Assembly (NCBI RefSeq): GCF_000001735.4
Contig: NC_003076.8
Location: 6,882,001 to 6,946,000 of the forward strand
Reading direction: 5' to 3'
DNA: 64,000 nt
Source: Arabidopsis thaliana
Lineage: Eukaryota; Streptophyta; Magnoliopsida; Brassicales; Brassicaceae
The notes beneath the pieces were generated by a model. That model was given only the letters and a program-made list of their open reading frames with translations, was not told the DNA's origin and did not search any database. A program made the translations under genes and the position numbers. Shown here one piece after another: positions 34,324-45,063 of this stretch. How positions within the stretch are numbered: position 1 is the first letter of the stretch; each line of letters starts with the position of its first letter.

Positions 34324-37300
34324 TTATGATGGACTAGCTTCTTTACGAGTGAGTAAGAAGCTGAAACTTGAGTTTTCGCGGATCAGCTGAGGAAGTTCAA
34401 TGTCGTTTACATTCACTTGTTCCATTGACTCTGTTATATCCCCCACCGTGAATGGAATGCTGCGTTTTGATTGATTCCCTCGCATTAGTTGAGAAATGAG
34501 AAGGATAGAAACAGATTGCCTAAAAAATATTATCAGGTTACCTATCGTCCTCGTCCAAAAGGAAGGAGCTGCTTACGGCATTGTTCGAGTCCTCTGTCAT
34601 CATAACCCTCATGTTTGCAATAACCTATGGTTTCGGAAAGAACACAATTAGTACCATATCTAGACAAAAGAAGGAAGCCTAGTTATTTTAAAAGTGAAAC
34701 ATACATCTGAAGAAACACTATGAGTGCCATATTTCTCATCCCAGTAATTTGTGCTGATTCTGTATAGCTGCTGTATACTTAACACCTGACCCAGAAAAGC
34801 AACTTCAACTATAATCTCATTAAAATACACGAGCTAAAGACAGCTTTAACAGAGTAGACGAGACTAAATACCGGAAAGAAACTTGTAATTACGGCTAAGC
34901 TCATTTTTGGCTTTTGATAAGTAACCTAAACAAAGAGTCAAAACAAGCAAAAGTCACATAAGCACAATTTAACGGCAGTGCATAAACGGAGTGGCATAGC
35001 ATCGACTAAGAGTTTTACCAGGAAGCCAACAGCCTGCCTGATATGCCTTAACTCATCCCAAGCTGAGCCAGCATACTTTACGAAATGAAACAACAATTCC
35101 AATTCAAAAGATAAAAAAATATTCAAGCGATCTAGAGGCAAAGCGTGACGAAATCTCGGCTTACTTCATCCGTAGCCTCTATACACCACTGCTCTAATTC
35201 AGCCAAACCAGCTTTAACGTACTCCCCATTGCTGAATGAGCAACACTCACCACGTAGAAGAACACTGCACAAGTTTAATGACATAATTCTTTCTGTCAAC
35301 CAAGGAAAAAGTGGTTTGACAGGAAAAAAAAAGGAAACAAAAGAGAGATTCGAAGTGAAACATGCCTGTGGAAGAGTTGCAAGTTGATGAAGGAGAAGAT
35401 TTGTGTGAATAATTGGCCGACTATGAAGGGTGGAGCCTGTATCATGTTAACATATATTGTATTAATCATCATTTGCCAAAAGAAGTTTAATTTTTACTAT
35501 TGTTCATTTCTAATGGAACTTCAGACTCACATTGTTTGTTTTCATTAAATTCAAGTAACTGTTTAGGCTTTTCCTGATACTTTCCCAATGTGCAATCAGA
35601 GCAGCATTTGCGTGTGCTCTTCCTTTCACCAAACTTTCCGTTGATGTCATTGGTGCCTGTAGCATGTAAACATTAACAAAACCAAAGCTAAAAAGTTTCA
35701 GCATAATTACTTTTACAAAAGAGAAACAACAAAGAACTACATGCATTCCCTTCTCAGTAGCATTAAAAGAAATAATATTCCTGGATGTTTTGGAGGCCTT
35801 GACTAGGAAATGTTTATCCAGAAAATTCGGTTATTAACTTTCAAGCAGTCGAGTTATTACCTCTCTTCCTTAGAACTTGTATGAACACAAAGCAACATAA
35901 AGATTACCTGTATACATAAGCTAAGGAGAGGAGAGATCTCTTTCTTTAGGTTATCTCTTATCATTGTATATATCTTCTTGAGGTATGCATTTAACTGCTG
36001 CCTGAAAAGTAGTGCAGGGTGCTTTACTTGCATAGAGAGTCGAACACTTTGAAGAGATTCCCTATATTCCTATTAAGATTGTTAAAGAGGCACACACGAT
36101 GAATTGATGCTGACATGCCCAGGTAGATAAAAAAAAAAAAGGTTTGAGAAACGAACTGATTTGCAGGTTCTTACTTGTAGCAGGGTCCCTAGAAATATGG
36201 ATGATGTTTGTCTTCGCAATATGGATGATGTTTGTCTTCGCCTCTCCGGTTTCAAACTAGCTGATCTAGCTGCGTTGATTATTTGTTCCAGAAACAATGA
36301 TAAAGAGGCTAAATTAGATAACCAATACGCCAAAACCTCATTGTCTTCTAGCACCTGGATGAAAGACAACATTTCCAATTAATATTCAGAAACATATCCC
36401 CTTCTGGGCTTTAGAACATTGAAATAGTACATAAACGCTTCTGAACAATGAAGCACGAAAGAATCAACTCACTTCAACGGCTGAACCTATTGTTTCAATG
36501 ATACGGTCAAAGACGCTAGTTCTTTCCAATTCAAATGATCTCCAGTGAAGGAGACATTTGTATATGACACATGCAGCAACAGGCATGTCCCCATTGTATC
36601 CAAGATTTTGTGAAATACACTTGACTAGTATATCTTCCTGCATGACACGAAGTTTATAACATGTGTTAAGAGCAAAGCAGAGTGCAATATTTCTGTGGTT
36701 TCTCCTCAGACTCTGGTTCTCCTACAGAAAGAGTCATGTCCTGTGACATTTATAGACGATAAGCAATTGAAGAAACAAAAAAGTATCCAAGTCTCCTTTT
36801 GAACGTGCAATTTAACCAGAAAATGCACTTCCCCTTACCGGTGTAGTCTTTGTTTCTCCAGAAATAGCAAGTGCCTGTTGACGGAGTACTTGAATCTCTG
36901 ACTCTGAATTCGAAAGCTTCTCTTCGAGTCTGAACAAGAAGCAAAATCGACATGTAAAAGTCCGGAACAGAAGAAATACAGTGATTACTTATTTAATCAA
37001 CCAACAAATATAACAATGATTAGTAAAAGTCTCTAGGAAGTAGTATCAAAAGTTGTAAGCAAAAGAATTTATTTTACGAACCTTTGTACTGATTCATGAA
37101 GCTGATCTGCTTTTCTTGTAGCATTTTCAAGCTCTGTCGCCAACTCTGAATTTCTAGCTTCTGTCTCAGAGAAAGCTTTTTCCAAATGTTCTGCGGCTTG
37201 TCGTTCAGCCTGTAATAAAATATGATTTAAACCAACCAATCCGCTTCACGTTATTAAGGGACTCATCTACATATATTTACAAACTTTGTTAGTGAAAACA

Positions 37301-38165
37301 TTACGGATGATCCAATACGTGAAAACACACATACCTTTAGAGCCTCCACCTCTGATGTTAATGAATTGATTTTTTCAGTATCCTCAACCAATACCGGAAT
37401 CTCCTTAATGACTGGAGGTGCTTCTTCAATAGCTTTCCTTGCAGCCTCCCTCTCTCTGACCACAACAGCGTTTGCTTCTTCAACTTGCAACCACATTGCT
37501 TGTAAAGCCTCCTGTTGTTTTGCATATTCTTGTGTTTTTGCTTCTTCCAGGTCGGTCTACATTACCAGGGATTATCAATGACCGTGTAAACAAAGTTTGA
37601 TATCATGCCAGTGTATGGAAATGAACTTACTCTCTGTCGCGTTTCTAGTTGTAAACGCAATGTTAATTCCTCAACACGCTTTTCAAGTTTGTCTTTCGCC
37701 TCTCTAAGGGCTCCTGTGTCTCGTGCGGCCTGATTCAGTTAGTTGTAAAGGTAAGAAACCTGATTCGTCTTATGAAGTTGTGAAAATTTAGCAGAACAGT
37801 TTTACTAAACCAAAAAAAGACTGAACCATCTTAAGTGACATATTCAAATATTCATTGAACCTTTGTACCGATTCCTGAAGCTGATCTAATTTTCTGGTAA
37901 CAGTTTCAAGCTCTGTTGCCAGCTCCAAATTTCTAGCCTCTGCCTCTGATAAAGCTTTTCTCAAGTCTTTTGCTGCTTCTTGTTCAGAATGAAGCCAAGT
38001 CTGTATAAACATCAAACAAAAGAAAAAAATTAAGATTTGAATAAAGTCAAACACGATATAAAGGCACAACCGAAATTCAGGTTTTGGTTCCCGTACAAGT
38101 AGAACCATGTCCTGATGCATATCTAGACGATTAAGTAATTGAGCATGTAAAAGCAGAAAAGACAA
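34324..38165 (-). CDS. Headless myosin XI-K-like protein (coiled coil plus globular DIL tail)
   Basis: A motor-less gene whose tail is fully open. Exons: chimeric first coil exon ending 37827 (acceptor possible at 38001, or open to ATG 38165), 37729-37631, 37556-37335, 37209-37082, 36929-36839, 36637-36473, 36354-36175, 36069-35908, 35656-35531, 35436-35366, 35264-35165, 35075-35019, 34925-34872, 34785-34705, 34624-34542 and 34459-34324. All phases agree and the protein ends RKEASPS. The exon at about 36744 ([10 protein letters not shown]) is damaged and must be skipped, which keeps the frame. It contains the coiled coil, the DIL cargo-binding domain and the tail, but no ATPase and no IQ motifs. 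It likely corresponds to At5g20470. I recall a report of a 'headless derivative of myosin XI-K' (HDK) in Arabidopsis, which may be this locus. The exact 5' start is uncertain. Confidence 0.72.
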
Positions 38166-38879
38166 ACAAGGTTTCTCTCAAGGATACAACTTTTATATAA
38201 ACTCTCCCTCACGTTCGATGGAGTTCATTTTCTTAACGGTTGCGACTTGAGAGATTCTTTTTCTTATACAGTTTCGTTATTAGTGTATATTAATTATTTT
38301 TAAGTGCATTACTTAATTAATCTATTTCAATAGAGAATTTCCCACTTGGCCTCTAAACTTACAAAGTCTTTATCTAATTGGTCACTGTCTCAAGCGAAAC
38401 CGTTGATTATTTCTCTTTAAGTGAATGAAATCATTGACCTTAGGTCAGTAGGAAAAATATATCCGCAAGTTGATGATTATACAATTAATTAACATTTCCA
38501 AAAATCTCTGATCTGTCTTTGATCCGTAGTGAACCGTAAAGATTTAACCTTCATTCCACTCATTGGTGAACAAATCAAATACTTTTGTTGAACCGATGAT
38601 TATTCTCATAGTTACTTTCTAATATCAGTTTATTTGTAAAATTACATACTTTTGAACATCAATTGGTTTGTGGGTTAAACAATTGATGGAAAACAATGAG
38701 GATGCTTGGACAGAGTTAAGTCAAGTTGGGAAGATCCAAAAAAAGAGTGGAAAGTTAAGGAACTGTAGTACTCAAACAAAAAACTAAGTGGACTAATGAT
38801 GAAAAGAGACTCTAAAATTCATTTCCAAAGCTGTAGGTGTTCAATGTTCACCTCATGGAAAACATAATGATCTAAGGGA

Positions 38880-39440
38880 CGGATTTGACTGAGTAAATAC
38901 CGGACAGAGTTCTCTTGTTAGTTTTTCTAAGGTCATTTCTGCTTTTCACGAATGACCTGAACAGAGAGCCAAAACAATGTAAGCTTATAAGTATTGGGAA
39001 CATAAAAAGATTGGCATAGCATCAACTAAGAATCATACCAGAAAAGCAACAGCCTGCCTGATATGGTCCAACTTATCCCAAGCTAAGCCAGCATACTGTA
39101 AGAGATTTAAACCGTAAGGTCATTTTTTCGGGTGAAAATGTCGAATAGGCAAAGGCGTGTGACGAGAACTTGTGGCTTACTTCATCGGTAGCTTCTACAC
39201 ACCATTTTTTTTAGTTCAGCCTGACCTGCTTTAACGTGGTCCCCATTTCTTGGTGTGCAAGATTCACGACATTGAAGAAAACTGCACAAGTTTATTACAG
39301 AGAAATCTTTACGTCAAAATTGGATTGAGAGATACTAAAATAAGTAATTACTAGTGAGCATGCCTGTTGAGAAGATGAAGATTGATGAAGGCAAATATTT
39401 GTGTGAATACTTTTCTGACTAAGAATGGTGGAACCTGCAT
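38880..39440 (-). pseudogene. Third myosin XI tail fragment (DIL exons only)
   Basis: Decayed copies of four DIL-domain exons, in the order found in XI-K: near 39430-39366 ([13 protein letters not shown] exon), 39285-39183 (interrupted by an expanded T run and frameshifts), about 39097-39041 (YAGLAWDKLDHIRQAVAFL), and near 38960-38900. No start, no coiled coil and no C-terminus. It lies between the headless gene and EFR, and is preceded by the 38690-38860 block shared with the MOB 3' flank. Confidence 0.8.
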
Positions 39441-39856
39441 CATGTAAACATAGAATATAATCACAATTTTTATTTTGAGAAGCCATTAGAATTGAACAAT
39501 GCATGGGTTTTTGTTTATTCAAAGATGGGATTTTATTAAGATTGACTATATCATACAAAGGCTTAAACAAAAGCCCTAACTTTAGATTTACAAAAGCCCA
39601 AGAAAGGCCCATCAAATAACTAACTTTTGCAGAAGCAAATCTATCTGAACTTCATCCATGGATACGTTTCCAACAATACATGGGCTTGTCACTTATAATC
39701 GTGGCTTGTGTCTTCAAATTATAAGGTCACATAACAAAACTACATGCAGTCTATTGTTTTTCTCCTTCGTCGACGAACTACTTTTGCCGTTTAATAGATC
39801 ATAAACACCACACATTTCTACCGTCACAGTGACAACACTTCCCAATTATTCTGATT

Positions 39857-39982
39857 ATGGCGCAGGGGATTCGCCGGAAGATCCAATCTGTGCTGATTTT
39901 GCAAGAATCGATGGGCTTCCTCAAATTATCGGGCGCTTTTTACGACACTGCAATTGATCGAAACCTTCGCAAAAAATCGTAA
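39857..39982 (+). CDS. Possible 41-aa small ORF or gene remnant
   Basis: A complete 42-codon frame with balanced composition in AT-rich DNA. It starts MAQGIRRKIQ and continues VLILQESMGF to a basic end. Its local GC content and lack of repeats look more coding-like than the surroundings. GTAAAG within the stop region (AAATC|GTAAAG) would also fit a splice donor, so it may be a relic first exon. I do not recognise a family. Confidence 0.3.
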   Translation: MAQGIRRKIQSVLILQESMGFLKLSGAFYDTAIDRNLRKKS

Positions 39983-40281
39983 AGTAAAAATCCTCTTTTT
40001 ATTTTTATTTAAGACCCTTTAGTAGTTTATCAACAAGTAAAGATTGCATTTTTTTTGGTACATGTAATTTGTTTCAGAATTTATAAACAAGAATTTCTAT
40101 CAATGTCTTTGAATTAACTTTGATAAATTCAAACTTTCTGATGGATGGTTGTCAATACAAGTTTCAGAAGAAGATTGAAACCAAAATGACTAGACAAGAC
40201 GTTTGGTGTATGTCGACCAATGTGTTCTGTTTTGGGTAGCACTTTGCCTTAACTCTGTTTACACACACACGTTTATGTGTT

Positions 40282-40287
40282 TTGACT
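40282..40287 (+). promoter_or_regulatory. Possible W-box upstream of EFR
   Basis: TTGACT lies about 210 bp before the EFR ATG, next to a short CA repeat. It matches the WRKY-binding core TTGAC(C/T). It is a short motif that can occur by chance. Confidence 0.3.
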
Positions 40288-40496
40288 GTTGAAAAAAAAA
40301 CGAAAGATATTTCAAAAGTCTACGCAGTACACAATTTGTTTGTTTGTGACCATTTGCAATGATTTTGGACCGCATTTAATTGCCCCACGACTGTAATGGG
40401 GATCACAGTTTGGATTTTGCTTCTTGTTTACCTTAAACTTCCTTTCATTTTAATGTTGAAGCAGAAGAACCTTTCTTTTATCTTTTTATAATCGAC

Positions 40497-43400
40497 ATGA
40501 AGCTGTCCTTTTCACTTGTTTTCAATGCTCTCACGTTGCTTCTTCAAGTTTGCATCTTTGCTCAAGCCAGGTTTTCTAATGAGACTGATATGCAAGCTTT
40601 GCTTGAGTTCAAGTCTCAAGTTTCTGAAAACAACAAGAGAGAGGTCTTGGCTTCATGGAATCACTCCTCCCCATTTTGTAATTGGATTGGAGTCACATGT
40701 GGCCGCAGGAGAGAAAGAGTTATAAGTTTGAACCTTGGAGGATTCAAGTTAACCGGTGTGATCTCACCCTCCATTGGTAATCTCTCCTTTCTTAGATTAC
40801 TTAATCTTGCAGACAACTCTTTTGGAAGTACCATCCCTCAAAAGGTGGGAAGGCTATTTAGGCTTCAGTACTTGAACATGAGCTATAATCTTCTCGAAGG
40901 AAGGATTCCGTCTAGTCTTTCTAACTGCTCTAGACTGTCGACCGTTGATTTATCGTCAAACCATCTTGGACATGGTGTTCCTTCAGAACTAGGTTCACTT
41001 TCTAAGCTTGCCATTCTGGATCTTAGCAAAAACAACCTTACTGGAAATTTTCCTGCATCTTTAGGAAACTTGACGTCACTTCAGAAGCTTGACTTTGCAT
41101 ATAACCAGATGAGAGGTGAGATTCCAGACGAAGTAGCTAGATTGACTCAAATGGTGTTTTTCCAAATAGCACTGAATAGTTTTTCAGGTGGTTTTCCTCC
41201 TGCATTGTACAACATCTCCTCTCTTGAGTCTCTATCTCTAGCTGACAATAGCTTTTCGGGTAATCTTAGGGCTGATTTTGGTTATCTTCTACCAAATCTA
41301 AGAAGACTTCTTTTGGGAACAAATCAGTTCACTGGAGCTATTCCCAAAACACTTGCCAATATCTCAAGCCTTGAAAGGTTTGATATCTCATCTAATTACC
41401 TGTCTGGTAGTATCCCTTTGAGCTTTGGAAAGTTACGTAATCTGTGGTGGTTAGGGATTCGTAATAACTCTCTTGGAAATAACTCGTCCAGTGGTCTTGA
41501 ATTTATTGGGGCTGTGGCGAACTGCACTCAATTAGAGTACTTAGATGTTGGTTACAATAGACTTGGAGGTGAGCTTCCTGCTTCTATAGCCAATCTGTCC
41601 ACTACATTGACTAGTCTGTTCCTTGGACAAAATCTTATCTCTGGAACCATTCCTCATGACATCGGGAATCTTGTAAGCCTGCAAGAACTCAGCTTAGAAA
41701 CAAATATGTTGAGTGGAGAACTTCCCGTCTCTTTCGGGAAGCTTTTGAACTTGCAGGTTGTGGATCTGTATTCAAATGCAATATCGGGGGAAATACCATC
41801 TTATTTTGGCAACATGACTCGGTTGCAGAAGCTCCATTTGAATAGCAATAGTTTCCACGGAAGAATCCCTCAGAGTCTTGGACGTTGTCGATACTTGCTA
41901 GACCTGTGGATGGATACAAATAGGTTGAATGGGACTATACCTCAGGAAATACTGCAAATTCCATCCCTCGCTTACATAGATTTGTCAAACAATTTCTTGA
42001 CAGGCCATTTTCCAGAAGAAGTTGGAAAGTTAGAACTTCTTGTTGGACTAGGTGCTTCGTACAACAAATTATCAGGAAAGATGCCACAAGCTATAGGGGG
42101 TTGTCTTTCGATGGAATTTCTCTTTATGCAAGGAAATTCGTTTGACGGAGCCATTCCAGATATAAGCCGGTTGGTAAGCCTAAAGAATGTTGACTTCTCC
42201 AACAACAATCTCTCTGGCCGGATACCTCGATATCTGGCCAGTCTTCCTTCGCTGCGAAATCTGAATCTTTCTATGAACAAGTTTGAGGGAAGGGTGCCAA
42301 CAACAGGAGTGTTTCGAAATGCTACAGCAGTTTCTGTTTTTGGTAACACAAATATTTGCGGAGGCGTCCGAGAAATGCAACTAAAGCCATGCATTGTACA
42401 GGCATCTCCAAGGAAGAGAAAGCCTCTGTCAGTTAGAAAGAAAGTTGTCAGTGGTATTTGTATAGGTATAGCTTCGCTTTTGTTAATCATAATTGTGGCT
42501 TCTCTGTGTTGGTTCATGAAGAGGAAAAAGAAAAACAATGCCAGTGATGGTAACCCATCTGATTCTACTACTTTGGGGATGTTCCATGAGAAGGTAAGTT
42601 ATGAAGAGCTTCATAGTGCAACAAGTCGCTTCTCTTCAACCAATTTGATTGGTTCAGGCAATTTCGGTAATGTGTTTAAAGGATTGCTTGGCCCTGAGAA
42701 TAAACTCGTCGCGGTTAAAGTTTTGAACCTCCTAAAGCATGGAGCGACGAAAAGCTTTATGGCGGAATGTGAAACCTTCAAGGGTATACGACATCGTAAC
42801 CTTGTAAAACTGATAACGGTTTGTTCAAGCCTTGATTCCGAGGGAAATGATTTCAGAGCTCTGGTCTATGAGTTCATGCCAAAAGGAAGTCTGGATATGT
42901 GGCTGCAGCTAGAAGATCTGGAAAGGGTAAACGATCACTCGAGATCTTTAACACCCGCAGAGAAACTCAACATAGCAATAGATGTGGCTTCAGCTTTGGA
43001 GTATCTGCACGTTCATTGTCATGACCCTGTAGCTCACTGTGATATTAAGCCAAGCAACATTCTTCTAGACGATGATCTGACTGCTCATGTTAGTGACTTT
43101 GGTTTGGCTCAGCTCCTCTATAAATACGATCGAGAATCCTTTCTAAACCAGTTTAGTTCTGCTGGTGTCAGAGGCACCATTGGCTATGCCGCGCCAGGTT
43201 AATAAACATCTATATGCAAAAAGTATTGTTTAACAAAAGAGTTATCCAACCTCATTGTGTGTTGTTTCTTTGAAATATGTGCAGAGTATGGAATGGGAGG
43301 CCAACCATCAATACAAGGAGATGTGTACAGCTTCGGAATTCTACTTTTGGAGATGTTTAGTGGAAAGAAACCAACAGATGAATCATTTGCAGGCGATTAT

Positions 43401-43679
43401 AACCTCCACAGCTACACAAAGTCTATATTATCGGGTTGCACGAGCAGTGGAGGCAGCAACGCCATTGATGAGGGGTTGAGACTGGTTTTGCAGGTGGGGA
43501 TAAAGTGTTCTGAAGAATATCCGAGGGATAGGATGAGAACGGATGAAGCAGTACGAGAATTAATCTCAATAAGATCTAAGTTCTTCAGTTCCAAGACGAC
43601 TATTACAGAGAGTCCTCGAGATGCTCCGCAAAGTTCTCCTCAGGAATGGATGTTAAATACGGACATGCATACTATGTAG
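40497..43679 (+). CDS. EFR: EF-Tu receptor kinase EFR (LRR-XII receptor kinase)
   Basis: Two exons, 40497-43197 and 43285-43679, join in the kinase domain (GYAAP|EYGM) to give 1031 aa, the known EFR length. Order: signal peptide (about 1-24, ending FAQA); the N-terminal cap with paired Cys (SPFCNWIGVTC); about 21 LRRs of the LxxNxLxGxIP type; a second Cys pair (NICGG...LKPC); one transmembrane helix (SLLLIIIVASLCWFM); a basic stop-transfer; and a kinase with GSGNFGNVFKG, VAVKVL, the catalytic loop HCDIKPSN and DFG. Cys before the catalytic Asp makes it a non-RD kinase, as expected for pattern receptors. EFR binds the acetylated EF-Tu N-terminus (elf18) at the plasma membrane and signals with BAK1 and BIK1. 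The family is Brassicaceae-specific in function. Confidence 0.98.
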
Positions 43680-44019
43680 ACCCTTCTCAACTACTTATGG
43701 GGACACAGTAAAAGTGTATTTGCGTGTGCATCATCGAAACAGAACAAATGTTGGGAGGAGGAGAGACTACTAGTTATAATAAGAGAATAAATTAAAATCT
43801 ATCTCTGCTGTAGCCTTTTTTTTTTTGTTGTGGGTGAAAATGATTATGATCACATATATATGGTCGTTGAATATCCTTTTTCATTTCACTTTTGATACAC
43901 GTTAAAGTTCTCTGTGTCCATAAAGATTGGAGAAACCTTGTTTGAAAATGTTCACTAGTAGCAAAACTTACTTAACAAAATTCACTCATTAGAAGACAAA
44001 TCACATTAATTAACACCGA

Positions 44020-44463
44020 GAAAAATGTTATTTTATACCTGAACTTTCAAAAAGTGGCCAAATTAACCGTGAATTTTTGAAATGATCGTTTTATACCTCA
44101 ACAAAAAGTTGACTTCTAATTTAACCTATAAGTTATCGTTGACCCGGCCAAATCGACTCACCATTAACACTTCTTAACAGCTCTCCTAACAGCGTAACTA
44201 ACAACTGTTTTTGTCCTTAAACCAACAATAACGGCTGTTAGGCCATGTTTTGTAACGGCTGTTAGGAACGCTGTTAAGGAGTGTTAACGGTGAGTATATT
44301 TGGCCGGGTCAACGACAAATTATAGGTCAAATTAGAAGTCAACGATAAATTATAGGTTAAATTAGAAGTCAACTTTTTGTTGAGGTATAAAACGACCATT
44401 TCAAAAGTTCACGGTTAATTTGGCCATTTTTTGAAAGTTCAGGTATTAAATAACATTTTTCCC
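44020..44463. mobile_element. Foldback MITE, probably Mutator-like
   Basis: A near-perfect inverted repeat. The left arm starts GAAAAATGTTATTTTATACC and runs to about 44195. The right arm mirrors it, ending in the complement of the same sequence at 44463. Arms are about 170-200 bp with a short loop (roughly 44200-44250). The right arm contains a 30-bp internal duplication ('aaattataggt.aaattaga'). The flanks 'aattaacacc' and 'aattaacatc' look like a 9-10-bp target duplication, which suggests a Mutator-like origin. It is non-coding and lies between EFR and myosin XI-K. The assignment to a superfamily is inference. Confidence 0.75.
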
Positions 44464-45063
44464 AATTAACATCCATAATGTGACTGCTCATTCTTCTTTT
44501 ACAGATAACACTTATTGTTTCGTTTCAGTTCTGCGATTGGACATTGCTCTGTTATTGTATTCTGGACTACTTCTAGAAACATTCAATACAACAACAAAAA
44601 AGTCTCTTTAAGAAACACATGAAAAATATAAGATGTGCAACCTATATAAATAGTGAAAACAAATTCTAGTTCATTCATTACAATTTCCCAAAACGAGTAT
44701 AAGAACTCGCCCAAACCAACAAATAAGTAATTGACTAAAACAATACTCTCCTCCCCTCTCTGGGCAGGACAGCATCAAACACACCTAAAGCCATTCTATG
44801 ACAAAACCAAAATGGCAAACAAATAACCCCTGTGAGTTTCCATAACTACACAGGGATGCAAAGAATGAAATAAACTCGGCCTCTCCACAAATACAAAGGC
44901 CGGAGACTGAACCCCAAAACAAAGAAGAAGAAAGAATGGAAACCGAAAAGAAGATAATATACACAAAATGCCCATAGGAATGCAGCGGCTCACACGATGT
45001 ATTTATGTATATGCGGTAGATGCAATCGTATTTGATGGACCATACCGAGTTCTCCGAGGGCAG

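Noticed and set aside
38170..38190. A second U12-like donor word (GTATCCTTG) near the headless myosin
   Set aside because: It is outside any supported exon boundary and no U12 branch site or fitting acceptor was found.
41972..42538. A 188-codon minus-strand frame inside EFR
   Set aside because: It is antisense to the LRR and transmembrane region of a well-supported gene, with no domain or start context of its own.
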